Source: Paenibacillus sp. JDR-2 (GTDB lineage: Bacteria > Bacillota > Bacilli > Paenibacillales > Paenibacillaceae). Taken from it: a stretch of 64,000 nt of DNA. Positions 50,042 through 59,552 of the stretch are shown here, one piece after another. The position numbers and the translations under genes are program-made. Position 1 is the first letter of the stretch. Each line of letters begins with the position of its first letter. The notes beneath the pieces are model-generated. The model worked only from the letters and a program-made list of their open reading frames with translations. It was not told the DNA's origin and did not search any database. The stretch spans positions 2,991,001-3,055,000 of the forward strand of contig NC_012914.1 of assembly GCF_000023585.1 (NCBI RefSeq), given 5' to 3'.

Positions 50042-50839
50042 ATGCGAATTATGGGGAAGCAAGCCGTTCTATTTGATCTTGACGATACGCTGTTGTGGGA
50101 TGACCGCAGCGTAAAAGAAGCATTTGAAGCAACATGCCAAGCCGGTGCGGAAGCTGCCGGTGTTGATCCGGAGCAGCTTGAAGAAGCCGTACGTAAAGAA
50201 GCGCGTGCTCTTTATGAATCCTATGAGACGTTTCCGTTCACAAAGATGATCGGTATTAATCCGTTTGAAGGACTCTGGGCGAATTTCCGCGAAGGCGAGC
50301 AGGAAGAGTTCCGCAAGCTGGAGCAGCTTGCTCCGGGCTACCGCAAGGAAGCTTGGACTCGCGGCCTGCGTGCACTTGGCGTGGATAACGAAGAGCTAGG
50401 CGCTAAGTTGGCGGAGCAATTCCCTGCGGAACGTCGCAAACGTCCGCTTGTCTATGATGAAACGTTCCGCGTGTTGGATGCGCTTAAAGGAAAGTACAAG
50501 CTGCTTCTGCTGACTAACGGATCCCCGGATCTGCAGCGCGAGAAGCTTGCCGGCGTTCCTGAGCTGACTCCTTACTTTGATCACATCATAATCTCGGGCG
50601 AGTATGGTGAGGGCAAGCCTGCCGCTTCCATCTTCCGTCATGCCATGGAGCGTCTCGGAATCGAGCCGGACCACGGCATTATGGTTGGCGACAAGCTGAC
50701 TACCGATATTCTAGGTGCGAATACGGTTGGCATGACATCCGTATGGGTGAACCGTCATGGTGCGGTACGTAATGACGAAATCATTCCATCGCATGAGATT
50801 GCTCATCTGGAAGAACTGCTGTTGCTTCTCGAGCAATAA
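50042..50839 (+). CDS. HAD-superfamily hydrolase (YsaA-like)
   Basis: The protein has 265 residues; AGGAG precedes the ATG at 50042 (a second ATG at 50051 is possible). HAD motif I is LFDLDDTLLW, motif II LLTNGSPDLQ, motif III with a Lys in SGEYGEGKPAASIF, and motif IV VGDKLTTDILGA. The cap domain is helical (residues 20-130). Such enzymes dephosphorylate small phosphorylated metabolites. YsaA and YjjG-type proteins are the nearest relatives I recall. Substrate unknown. Confidence 0.88.
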   Translation: MRIMGKQAVLFDLDDTLLWDDRSVKEAFEATCQAGAEAAGVDPEQLEEAVRKEARALYESYETFPFTKMIGINPFEGLWANFREGEQEEFRKLEQLAPGYRKEAWTRGLRALGVDNEELGAKLAEQFPAERRKRPLVYDETFRVLDALKGKYKLLLLTNGSPDLQREKLAGVPELTPYFDHIIISGEYGEGKPAASIFRHAMERLGIEPDHGIMVGDKLTTDILGANTVGMTSVWVNRHGAVRNDEIIPSHEIAHLEELLLLLEQ

Positions 50840-50849
50840 TGGACAAGAC

Positions 50850-50891
50850 AAAGCCCCTCGCCATCGGAAGATGGATCGAGGGGCTTTTTTT
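50850..50891. terminator. Bidirectional terminator between HAD and mtnD genes
   Basis: AAAGCCCCTCG and CGAGGGGCTTTTTTT pair perfectly, with an inner CATC/GATG. Confidence 0.92.
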
Positions 50892-50897
50892 AAAGTT

Positions 50898-51437
50898 TTA
50901 TTTAACGAAAGCAGGGTCTTCGAACGGATGAGCAATCCAGCCTTCTGTTTCGATGAACAGACGCACGGCTACGATTTGGCGGTTATCCATCAAAGTGAAG
51001 AAGTGAGGGATTCTCTCCGGAACGGAGATAACGTCGCCAGCTTCGAGTTCAACATCGAAGTAACCAACTTCTTCGGTACCTTTGATAACGAAGATGCCTT
51101 TGCCGGCTGTAATCGCGCGAACTTCATCTTCTGTATGTGTATGAACGGATTCGAATTTCTTCAGCAGTTCATCAAGGTTTGGAGTTGCATCGGATAATGT
51201 AATGATGTCCCAAGTTTTGTAACCGCGGCGAGCGGCAAGATCCGTAATATCGGCATTGAAGGTGGACAGAACCTCTGCTTTCTCTTCATCGGAGAGAACA
51301 AATTTCTCTTGAAGATGTGCAGGAAGTTTAGTAGCATCCCAATGTTCATAAAGAACTTCTTGATTTTCTAAAAATTCACGAACGTTCTGTTCTCCAGAAA
51401 TACGTTCATTAGTATTGCGAATGCGGATTTCAGCCAT
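50898..51437 (-). CDS. mtnD: Acireductone dioxygenase
   Basis: The protein has 179 residues from the ATG at 51437 (GAGGG 7 bases upstream). The cupin metal site is complete: H99 and H101 in VHTHTEDEV with E105, and H145 in PERIPHFF. With iron it turns acireductone into the keto-acid precursor of methionine plus formate; with nickel it uses the off-pathway route. It belongs to the methionine salvage pathway. Here it is not with other mtn genes but divergent from metH, so two methionine-forming reactions share one 146-base intergenic region. Confidence 0.95.
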   Translation of the reverse strand: MAEIRIRNTNERISGEQNVREFLENQEVLYEHWDATKLPAHLQEKFVLSDEEKAEVLSTFNADITDLAARRGYKTWDIITLSDATPNLDELLKKFESVHTHTEDEVRAITAGKGIFVIKGTEEVGYFDVELEAGDVISVPERIPHFFTLMDNRQIVAVRLFIETEGWIAHPFEDPAFVK

Positions 51438-51583
51438 TCTCAATCCCTCTTTCCCTATAGAAATTAACTGATAAGTCCAATTATATAGCAAATGTAGTCA
51501 AATGTCGATGGACTGCCTTTTCAGAGTGCGGCTATTCTGTTACACTATTTGTTAATGATTTTCGGAGGAAGGGTGTACGAAAT

Positions 51584-54500
51584 TTGTTGAAACCGACCAT
51601 ACAAGAAATGATGCAGCAGCGGATACTCATCCTGGACGGAGCGATGGGAACAATGATTCAGCAGGCGGATTTGACTGCTGATGATTTTGGCGGAGAAGAG
51701 CTTGACGGCTGTAATGAAATGCTCGTATTAACGCGTCCGGATGTTATTTCGACGATCCATGAGAAGTACCTGGAAGCCGGCGCCGATATTTTGGAAACCA
51801 ATACGTTTGGCGCGACTAGCGTCGTATTGGCGGAATATGACATTCCGGAAAAAGCTCGCGAAATTAACCTTGCTGCTGCCAAGCTGGCAAGAGACGCGGC
51901 GGATAAATTCTCGACACCTGACCGCCCTCGGTATGTAGCCGGAGCTTTGGGGCCAACTACGAAAACGCTCTCCGTAACCGGCGGCGTTACCTTTGACGAA
52001 CTTGTAGACAGTTATTACGAACAAACCGTTGCCTTAATCGAAGGCGACGTAGACGCTATTCTTTTGGAGACATCGCAGGATACCTTGAATGTTAAAGCGG
52101 GAAGCATTGGGATCCGCAAGGCCTTTGCGGCTATGAACCGCGAGCTTCCAATTATGATTTCGGGTACGATTGAGCCGATGGGCACCACGCTCGCCGGTCA
52201 ATCCATTGAATCCTTCTACATTTCCTTGGAACACCTGAAACCGATTTCGATCGGACTGAACTGCGCGACCGGCCCTGAATTCATGCGAGACCATATCCGT
52301 TCGCTGAGCGAGATTGCCGATTCTGCTGTCAGCTGTTATCCAAACGCGGGCCTGCCGGACGAGAATGGTCACTATCACGAATCTCCTGAATCTCTTGCGC
52401 GAAAAATGTCGGCATTTGCCGAGCAGGGCTGGCTTAACATCGCTGGCGGCTGCTGCGGCACAACTCCTGCGCACATTAAAGCCTTGTACGATACGATGGC
52501 GAATTATGCGCCGCGTACACAGTACGGTACTCATCCGGCAGCTGTGTCCGGTATTGATACGGTATACATCGAAGACGAGAACCGTCCGATTATGATCGGC
52601 GAACGGACCAATATATCCGGATCCCGGAAGTTTAAACGCCTGATTAAAGAAGGCAAGTTCGACGAAGCTTCGGAAATCGCGCGTTCCCAGGTTAAAGGCG
52701 GAGCCCATATTATCGATATCAACTTGCAGGATACGGACATTGATGAAGCTTATGCGGTTCATGAGTTCCTGCCGCAGGTTGTGAAGAAAATTAAAGTGCC
52801 GTTAATGCTCGATTCGACGTACGACCATATCATCGAGCTTGGTCTGAAGTATTCGCAAGGTAAAGCCATTATTAACTCGATTAACCTGGAAGACGGCGAA
52901 TCGAAGTTCGAGAAGATCCTGCCGCTGATTCACCAATACGGTGCCGCGGTTGTCATGATCCTGATCGATGAGCGCGGACAGGCGGTTTCCCGTGAAGCGA
53001 AGATGGAAGTGGCGGAGCGTTCTTATAACCTCCTGGTCAATAAATACGGCATGAATCCGGAAGATATCATATTCGACCCGAACATGTTCCCGGTTGGCTC
53101 CGGCGACCCGCAGTATATCGGATCTGCCGTTGAGACGATCGAAGGCATCCGGATGATTAAGGAGAAGTTCCCGAAAGCAAAGACGATTCTGGGTCTAAGC
53201 AATATCTCGTTTGGTCTGCCTGATGCGGGCCGCGAGGTGCTGAACTCGGTCTACCTGTACCACTGTACGAAAGCCGGACTTGACTATGCGATCGTAAATA
53301 CGGAAAAACTGGAGCGGTATGCTTCGATTCCGGAGGAAGAACGCAAGCTGGCGGAAGATCTCATCTACAATACCAACGACGATACGCTTGCTGCATTCGT
53401 TGCGGCATTCCGCGAGAAGAAAGTCGTGAAGAAGGAGAAGGTCTCGAATCTTTCTCTGGAGGAGCGTCTAGCTTCTTACGTCGTGGAAGGTACGAAGGAA
53501 GGACTTATTCCTGACCTCGATATAGCGCTCAAGAAATATACGGCGCTGGAAGTGATCAACGGCCCGTTGATGCGCGGGATGGAAGAGGTAGGACGTCTAT
53601 TTAACAATAATGAGCTGATCGTAGCGGAGGTGCTGCAAAGCGCCGAGGTAATGAAGGCATCGGTAGCCCACCTGGAACAGTTCATGGAGAAGAATGAATC
53701 CTCCGTGAAGGGCAAAATCATTCTGGCTACGGTTAAAGGCGATGTTCATGACATCGGTAAAAACCTTGTCGAAATTATTTTGTCAAACAACGGTTACAAA
53801 ATTATTAACCTGGGCATCAAAGTACCGCCTGAACAGCTGATCGAAGCGCAGCGCAAGGAAAATGCCGACATTATCGGATTATCCGGTCTGCTCGTAAAAT
53901 CCGCTCAGCAGATGGTCGTTACCGCACAGGATATGCGCAACGCGGGTATTTCCGCACCAATCATGGTTGGCGGCGCGGCTCTTACGCGTAAATTCACGAA
54001 GACAAGAATCGGCCCCGAATATGACGGCTTGACGTTGTATGCGAAGGATGCGATGGACGGTCTGGATCTTGCGAACAAGCTGATGGATAAAGAGCATCGC
54101 GGCAGAATGGAAGAAGAATTGCGGATCTACAAAGAATCCGGCGGTGATGCGGAAGAGGAGAAGAAACCTCAGCCGCAGCTAACCCGGGTTGAACGATCTA
54201 AAATCTCCGTGGATGCGCCGGTCTACATCCCGCCGGATACGGACAGACATATCCTGCGCGACGTTCCGATTCCGCATATCATTCCTTACGTGAACATGCA
54301 AATGCTGCTTGGCCATCATCTGGGTCTGAAAGGTAACGTGGATAACCTTCTTCAGGAGGGCAACGAGAAGGCCGTACAACTGAAAGAAACCGTTGACGGG
54401 ATTTTGCAGGAAGGTACAACAAACGGTATTATTAAGGCACATGGCATGTACCGGTTCTTCCCGGCACAATCTTCCGGCAATGATATCATCATTTATGATC

Positions 54501-55030
54501 CTCAGGATCATGCGAAGGAGATCAAACGGTTCACGTTCCCGCGCCAGCAGGTAGAGCCATTCCTTTGTCTGGCGGATTATCTGAAGCCGGTGGATAGCGG
54601 TATCATGGATTATGTCGGTTTCCTTGTCGTTACAGCCGGTCAAGGCATACGCGATCTGGCAAACGAGTGGAAGGAAAACGGCGATTATCTTCGCTCGCAT
54701 GCTTTGCAGTCGGTGGCCTTAGAGGTAGCCGAAGCAATGGCGGAACGCGTCCACCATATGATGCGGGATATTTGGGGCTACCCGGATCCGGCGACGATGA
54801 CGATGAAGCAGCGATTTGGCGCGCGTTATCAAGGTATTCGAGTATCCTTCGGATATCCGGCATGTCCAAATCTGGAAGACCAGGGGCCTCTCTTCGAGCT
54901 TATGAAGCCGGAAGATATCGGCGTAGAATTGACGGAGGGCTTCATGATGGAGCCGGAAGCATCCGTATCCGCGATGGTATTCGCCCATCCGGAAGCGCAA
55001 TATTTCAACGTTGAAAAAGTAGAACGATAG
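51584..55030 (+). CDS. metH: Cobalamin-dependent methionine synthase
   Basis: The protein has 1148 residues from the TTG at 51584 (or 51587); GGAGGAAGGG lies upstream. Domains in order: homocysteine binding with zinc cysteines (GLNCATGPEF and AGGCCGTTP, residues 1-315), methyltetrahydrofolate (pterin) barrel about 345-600, helical cap, B12-binding with GDVHDIGKNLV near 718 (His ligand), and the C-terminal S-adenosylmethionine reactivation domain to 1148. It methylates homocysteine. No SAM riboswitch or T-box was seen in the 146-base upstream region, which is unusual for a Firmicute methionine gene. Confidence 0.97.
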   Translation: MLKPTIQEMMQQRILILDGAMGTMIQQADLTADDFGGEELDGCNEMLVLTRPDVISTIHEKYLEAGADILETNTFGATSVVLAEYDIPEKAREINLAAAKLARDAADKFSTPDRPRYVAGALGPTTKTLSVTGGVTFDELVDSYYEQTVALIEGDVDAILLETSQDTLNVKAGSIGIRKAFAAMNRELPIMISGTIEPMGTTLAGQSIESFYISLEHLKPISIGLNCATGPEFMRDHIRSLSEIADSAVSCYPNAGLPDENGHYHESPESLARKMSAFAEQGWLNIAGGCCGTTPAHIKALYDTMANYAPRTQYGTHPAAVSGIDTVYIEDENRPIMIGERTNISGSRKFKRLIKEGKFDEASEIARSQVKGGAHIIDINLQDTDIDEAYAVHEFLPQVVKKIKVPLMLDSTYDHIIELGLKYSQGKAIINSINLEDGESKFEKILPLIHQYGAAVVMILIDERGQAVSREAKMEVAERSYNLLVNKYGMNPEDIIFDPNMFPVGSGDPQYIGSAVETIEGIRMIKEKFPKAKTILGLSNISFGLPDAGREVLNSVYLYHCTKAGLDYAIVNTEKLERYASIPEEERKLAEDLIYNTNDDTLAAFVAAFREKKVVKKEKVSNLSLEERLASYVVEGTKEGLIPDLDIALKKYTALEVINGPLMRGMEEVGRLFNNNELIVAEVLQSAEVMKASVAHLEQFMEKNESSVKGKIILATVKGDVHDIGKNLVEIILSNNGYKIINLGIKVPPEQLIEAQRKENADIIGLSGLLVKSAQQMVVTAQDMRNAGISAPIMVGGAALTRKFTKTRIGPEYDGLTLYAKDAMDGLDLANKLMDKEHRGRMEEELRIYKESGGDAEEEKKPQPQLTRVERSKISVDAPVYIPPDTDRHILRDVPIPHIIPYVNMQMLLGHHLGLKGNVDNLLQEGNEKAVQLKETVDGILQEGTTNGIIKAHGMYRFFPAQSSGNDIIIYDPQDHAKEIKRFTFPRQQVEPFLCLADYLKPVDSGIMDYVGFLVVTAGQGIRDLANEWKENGDYLRSHALQSVALEVAEAMAERVHHMMRDIWGYPDPATMTMKQRFGARYQGIRVSFGYPACPNLEDQGPLFELMKPEDIGVELTEGFMMEPEASVSAMVFAHPEAQYFNVEKVER

Positions 55031-55039
55031 ATGCAAGCT

Positions 55040-55093
55040 AAGCCTCCGTAAGCGATGGCTGGTTGACCAACCAGCCGCAGCAAGCGGGGGCTT
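55040..55093 (+). terminator. Hairpin pair after metH, possible terminator
   Basis: AAGCCTCCG and GCGGGGGCTT form an outer imperfect stem, with an inner perfect 8-bp GGCTGGTT/AACCAGCC. The tail CTTTCATC is weak, so termination strength is uncertain. Confidence 0.5.
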
Positions 55094-55130
55094 TCATCCT
55101 ATCATATGGTGACCTGGAGGTGGCAGCACA

Positions 55131-56060
55131 ATGGAAATATGGTTTCTAGGAACAGGCGCAGGCCGCCCGATGAAGCATCGGAATGTAACATCCATCGCAC
55201 TTAGGCTGCCGGATCCGGACTGTTCGCTATGGATGTTTGACGCGGGTGAAGGAACCCAGCATCAATTAATGCGTACTCCGCTGAAGCTGAATAAGCTTGA
55301 GGCGCTTTTTGTAACCCATCTGCATGGCGATCATACATACGGGATTCCGGGGCTTCTCAGCACCCGGTCCTACGTGGGCGGCAATACTCCGCTCCAGCTG
55401 TTTGGTCCTCCGGGTATCCGCGAGATGATCGAGACAGCGCTTACGTTAAGCAGTTCCCGTCTCGATTATGAAATTACTTACCATGAAGTGTCCGAAGGTG
55501 TCGTCTATAAGACCGAACGCTACACGGTTGAAGCTCTGCCGCTGGAGCACCGCGTCCCTTGCTTTGGCTACCGCATTACCGAATGCGAGAGCCCGGGTAA
55601 GTTGAATGTCGAGCGGCTTCAGCAGTTAGGTGTCCCGGCAGGTCCGTTGTTTGGGCGGATTAAAAAAGGGGAGGATGTTACGCTTCCTGACGGAACGCTC
55701 ATCCTTGCGGCAGACGTTGCGGGAAAACCGCAATGCGGCCGAATTATAACCATTGCAGGAGATACCAAGCCTTGCGACAATGCCTTAAGACTTGCTCAAA
55801 ATGCGGATTTACTCGTGCACGAAGCCACTTTTGCGGCCGGTCAGGAAGAGAAAGCCCATCTGTACGGTCATTCTACGACTGTTGAAGCGGCAACTACCGC
55901 GCGGGATGCTAATGCCAAAAGGCTGATCATGACGCATTTCAGTACAAGGTTTGTAGATGAGGATCTTGCGGGCCTTGAAGAGGAAGCAAGGACGATTTTT
56001 CCGGAATCTTATGCCGCTCATGACCTGTATCATACGGAAATTCCGCGGTTCAAAGAGTAG
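55131..56060 (+). CDS. rnz: Ribonuclease Z
   Basis: The protein has 309 residues; GGAGGTGG lies 10 bases before the ATG. The metallo-beta-lactamase zinc motif H63-x-H65-x-D67-H68 (THLHGDH), IAGDTKPCDN with the bridging Asp, and the C-terminal TEIPRF are present. The DAGEGTQHQL early motif is RNase Z-specific. It removes the 3' trailer from tRNA precursors lacking an encoded CCA. Full length for the short bacterial form. Confidence 0.96.
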   Translation: MEIWFLGTGAGRPMKHRNVTSIALRLPDPDCSLWMFDAGEGTQHQLMRTPLKLNKLEALFVTHLHGDHTYGIPGLLSTRSYVGGNTPLQLFGPPGIREMIETALTLSSSRLDYEITYHEVSEGVVYKTERYTVEALPLEHRVPCFGYRITECESPGKLNVERLQQLGVPAGPLFGRIKKGEDVTLPDGTLILAADVAGKPQCGRIITIAGDTKPCDNALRLAQNADLLVHEATFAAGQEEKAHLYGHSTTVEAATTARDANAKRLIMTHFSTRFVDEDLAGLEEEARTIFPESYAAHDLYHTEIPRFKE

Positions 56061-56160
56061 AAGTCCAACTTCCTTACAAAATCAACACGCCTCGAAAATA
56101 ATCCCTTAACGGTCCCGTATTATGCTGGCCTTAAATCAGCGGCTAAGGAGATGAGGTCAG

Positions 56161-57132
56161 GTGGATACGGGAAGTCATTTGCTGTTTGGTGCAACACTTG
56201 GCGGTCTTGCCATGCTTGACCCGGTAATTTCGGTTCATCCGGAGATCGGGTATGCGGTTCTGGCCGGAACGGTGCTAGGCAGTCATGCGCCGGATTTTGA
56301 TGTCTTTGCAAGGTTAAAGGGCCAAGCCGCTTACATTCGGAACCACCGGGGGATTACGCATTCCGTACCGTCTCCGCTTATATGGGCAGCCGGTATCGGA
56401 GGAGCTTTCGCTTGGCTCTTTGGCGTGCTGGATCATGTGCTTTTGGTAATGTTATGGACGCTTGCCGCGGTATGCTTTCATATTGTTCTGGATCTGTTCA
56501 ATACGTATGGCGTTCAATGCCTTCGGCCGTTCTCCAGGAAATGGTGGCATTTGGATGCCCTTTGTCTGTTTGATCCTTATTTATTCGGAGCCCATGCAAT
56601 CGGATTGCTCTGCTGGATATTTGGCGTTTTCCCGCCGGGTGCAATGTTTGCTTGCATATATGCCGCAACTATTCTCTATATCGCCATACGCCTGCGGCTG
56701 CGCTGGAGGATAAAAAGAAGACTTAAGCTCCATCTTGGCAGGGTCACAGCTATAACGCTTATACCCAGCATGTCGGGCATGAGCTGGCAGTTTACGGCCG
56801 ACTGCGGGGATTGCTATCGCACAGGCACTGTAACCGGCAGCAAGATCCGTCTGGAATCCACGGTGGTCAAGTATGAACCAAGCGAACATGTACCAGCTGT
56901 AAAGGCCGCACTGGAGGCTGATGGGGTAAAAGCATTCCTTGGTTTTGCCGACCAAGTGCATCTGCAGGTAGAGGAAAAACAGGACGGCTACGAGGTGTCT
57001 TGGAAAGACGTTCGGTTCTGGCGGGGCAATCAAATGGCGTTTGGCGTTGATGTTCAACTGGACAGGGACATGAAGGTGCTTGGCCATCATGTCGGCTGGA
57101 GCAAACGCTCATGGGAATCGCCTCATGTATAA
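56161..57132 (+). CDS. YfhP-like membrane metal-dependent hydrolase
   Basis: The protein has 323 residues from the GTG at 56161 (AAGGAGATGAGG upstream). The YdjM/YfhP family signature is complete: MDTGSHLLFGATLGG, TVLGSHAPDFDVFARL, YIRNHRGITHSVPS and FHIVLDLFNTYGVQ, with His and Asp residues on the inner membrane face suited to binding a metal. Four to five membrane helices span about residues 40-180. The C-terminal 120 residues are soluble. The family is often annotated as membrane-bound metal-dependent hydrolase; its substrate is not known. Confidence 0.88.
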   Translation: MDTGSHLLFGATLGGLAMLDPVISVHPEIGYAVLAGTVLGSHAPDFDVFARLKGQAAYIRNHRGITHSVPSPLIWAAGIGGAFAWLFGVLDHVLLVMLWTLAAVCFHIVLDLFNTYGVQCLRPFSRKWWHLDALCLFDPYLFGAHAIGLLCWIFGVFPPGAMFACIYAATILYIAIRLRLRWRIKRRLKLHLGRVTAITLIPSMSGMSWQFTADCGDCYRTGTVTGSKIRLESTVVKYEPSEHVPAVKAALEADGVKAFLGFADQVHLQVEEKQDGYEVSWKDVRFWRGNQMAFGVDVQLDRDMKVLGHHVGWSKRSWESPHV

Positions 57133-57144
57133 TCCATAATCATT

Positions 57145-57172
57145 ACCCGCCCCATTCAGGGGCGGGTTTTTT
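57145..57172 (+). terminator. Terminator after the YfhP-like gene
   Basis: ACCCGCCCC/GGGGCGGGT perfect 9-bp stem, loop ATTCA, then TTTTT. Confidence 0.92.
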
Positions 57173-57214
57173 ATCGGTCTCCAAAATATGTCTTCCCTGA
57201 ATCCTCTAGCCAAG

Positions 57215-57228
57215 CGAACAAATATTCG
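57215..57228 (+). promoter_or_regulatory. LexA-box-like palindrome upstream of mrfA
   Basis: CGAACAAATATTCG lies 34 bases before the mrfA start codon. It differs from the Bacillus SOS consensus CGAAC-RNRY-GTTYC at one central position plus the final base, and is 12 of 14 identical to the box in the yneA promoter (CGAACAAATGTTTG). No clear -35/-10 pair surrounds it. Confidence 0.45.
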
Positions 57229-57262
57229 CTAAACTGTTGGTATCAAGGGGTGACGAACGTTT

Positions 57263-59512
57263 ATGTTCAAGAAAAAAACTTTGCCTGAATTAATTGAGGA
57301 ATTACGCTCAAATGAAAATATAGTGAATTGGCATGAAATGGAGCCGCAGGAGGCCAAAACCACGCCGTTTGACGACAGTGTGGACCCGCGTATCCGGGAG
57401 GCGCTGCGGAAACGCGGCATTTCCGAGCTTTACACCCATCAGGGAACAGCTTTCCGGCTTGCGTCCAAAGGAGAAAATATCGTCGCGGTAACGCCAACGG
57501 CGTCCGGCAAGACGTTATGCTATAACCTGCCCGTTCTGCAGGCGATTGCAAAGGATGATACAAGCCGTGCGTTGTATTTGTTCCCAACCAAAGCGCTGGC
57601 ACAGGACCAGAAGAGCGAACTGAACGAGATCATAAGCGAGATGGGCATCGACATCAAGAGTTACACCTATGACGGCGATACTTCGCCGACGATCCGCCAG
57701 ATCGTCCGCAAGGCCGGCCATATCGTTATAACGAATCCCGACATGCTCCATTCAGCCATTCTGCCTCATCATACGAAATGGGTCAGCCTGTTCGAGAATT
57801 TGAAGTATATCGTCATCGATGAGCTGCATACATACCGAGGCGTATTTGGCAGCCATGTGGCTAATGTCATTCGCAGGCTGAAGCGCATCTGCAAGTTTTA
57901 CGGAAGCAATCCGACCTTTATTTGCACATCCGCAACCATTGCGAACCCGAAAGAATTGGCGGAGCAGCTGACCGGCAGTCCGATGCGGCTAATTGACGAT
58001 AACGGCGCACCAAGAGGCAGGAAACATTTTGTCTTTTATAATCCACCGATTGTTAATGTGCCTCTGAACATTCGGAAAAGCGCGACCGTTGAAGTGAATC
58101 ATCTGGCGAGGGAGTTTTTAAAGAATAAGATACAGACGATTGTGTTTGCCCGCAGCCGCGTGAGGGTAGAGATTATCCTTAGTCATATACAAGAGCTGGT
58201 CAAAAATGAAATCGGCACGAAGTCGATCCGGGGATACCGGGGCGGTTACCTGCCGAAGCAGCGGAGGGAGATCGAGAAGGGTCTCAGGGAAGGCGAGATT
58301 CTGGGGGTTGTTAGCACTAATGCTTTGGAGCTTGGCGTGGATATCGGGCAGCTTCAGGTTTGCGTGATGACCGGATATCCGGGCAGCGTGGCAAGCACCT
58401 GGCAGCAGGCGGGCCGCGCCGGAAGAAGACATGGCGAAGCGCTTATTCTGATGGTGGCCAGCTCGACGCCAATCGATCAGTATATCGTCCAGAATCCGGA
58501 ATACTTCTTCGACCGCAACCCGGAGTCCGCAAGGATTAATCCGGAGAATTTGATTATTCTCGTCGATCATGTCCGCTGCGCGGCGTACGAGCTGCCTTTT
58601 AAGAATACGGAGGAATTCGGACCGCTTGAGATCAGCGAAATTCTGGAATACCTTCAGGAGGAACGCGTGCTGCACAGAAGCGGCGACACGTTCTACTGGG
58701 CGAACCAGGCTTTCCCGGCAAGCGAGATCAGCCTGCGCTCCGCATCGCAGGAAAATGTCGTGATCGTTGATCAGACGAGTGTGGCAGATGTCCGTATTAT
58801 TGGCGAGATGGACCGGTTCAGCGCAATGACGCTTCTTCATGACGAAGCTATTTATCTGCACGAAGGGGTGCAGTATCAGGTTGAGAAGCTGGACTGGGAC
58901 CACAAGAAGGCCTACGTGCGCGAGGTGGATGTCGAGTATTATACAGACGCCAATCTTGCGGTGAATCTGAAGGTTCTGGAGATCGACAAGTCCAGAATAT
59001 CGGGCAGCGGCGCCGTTCATCAAGGGGATGTAGCGGTTACGATGATTCCGACGATTTTCAAGAAAATCAAGCTCACTACGTTTGAAAATATCGGATCCGG
59101 ACCGATCCATCTGCCTGAGCAGGAGCTGCATACCCGTGCAACCTGGCTTGAGCTGAAAGACACCGATCCGGAGCTGGGAACCAAGGTGCTGGAACAGCTG
59201 CTGCTTGGCATCGCCAACGTTATTCAGCATATCGTGCCGGTGATGGTGATGTGCGACCGGAGCGACGTCCATGTGACCTCTCAGATCAAGGCCGCCCATA
59301 CGGGTCTGCCGACAATCTTTATTTACGACCATTATCCCGGCGGAATCGGGCTTGCCGACGACGTCTACAAACGGTTTGATGATGTGAAGCAAGCCGCCGC
59401 CAATCTAATCAAAAAATGCTCATGCAAGGATGGATGTCCATCATGTATCGGAAACGAAATCGAAGGAATCAACGGGAAGCAGAAAAGCGTGCAGCTCTTA
59501 TCGATGTTATAA
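57263..59512 (+). CDS. mrfA: Superfamily II helicase MrfA (YprA-like, DUF1998)
   Basis: The protein has 749 residues; AAGGGG precedes the ATG. RecA-like core: ELYTHQGTAF Q-type motif, Walker A TPTASGKT near residue 79, DELH Walker B, SATI motif III, STNALELGVDIG motif V and QQAGRAGRRHG motif VI. A C-terminal DUF1998 domain carries four cysteines, CSCKDGCPSC, near the end, which bind a metal. In B. subtilis, MrfA and MrfB (YprA/YprB) form a RecA-independent repair route for mitomycin C adducts. The downstream mrfB gene, 40 bases later, matches that operon. A LexA-like palindrome lies upstream. Confidence 0.92.
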   Translation: MFKKKTLPELIEELRSNENIVNWHEMEPQEAKTTPFDDSVDPRIREALRKRGISELYTHQGTAFRLASKGENIVAVTPTASGKTLCYNLPVLQAIAKDDTSRALYLFPTKALAQDQKSELNEIISEMGIDIKSYTYDGDTSPTIRQIVRKAGHIVITNPDMLHSAILPHHTKWVSLFENLKYIVIDELHTYRGVFGSHVANVIRRLKRICKFYGSNPTFICTSATIANPKELAEQLTGSPMRLIDDNGAPRGRKHFVFYNPPIVNVPLNIRKSATVEVNHLAREFLKNKIQTIVFARSRVRVEIILSHIQELVKNEIGTKSIRGYRGGYLPKQRREIEKGLREGEILGVVSTNALELGVDIGQLQVCVMTGYPGSVASTWQQAGRAGRRHGEALILMVASSTPIDQYIVQNPEYFFDRNPESARINPENLIILVDHVRCAAYELPFKNTEEFGPLEISEILEYLQEERVLHRSGDTFYWANQAFPASEISLRSASQENVVIVDQTSVADVRIIGEMDRFSAMTLLHDEAIYLHEGVQYQVEKLDWDHKKAYVREVDVEYYTDANLAVNLKVLEIDKSRISGSGAVHQGDVAVTMIPTIFKKIKLTTFENIGSGPIHLPEQELHTRATWLELKDTDPELGTKVLEQLLLGIANVIQHIVPVMVMCDRSDVHVTSQIKAAHTGLPTIFIYDHYPGGIGLADDVYKRFDDVKQAAANLIKKCSCKDGCPSCIGNEIEGINGKQKSVQLLSML

Positions 59513-59552
59513 TTCTGCGCGCTGAGCTACAAGAAGGGAGGAAGAGCAGGCA

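Noticed and set aside
57255-57268. Second LexA-like site GAAC-N6-GTTC at the mrfA start codon
   Set aside because: The half-sites are 6 bases apart, not the 4 needed for a Bacillus LexA box.
58118-59392. 424-residue minus-strand frame opposite mrfA
   Set aside because: Shadow of the helicase gene; no ribosome binding site or recognisable domain.
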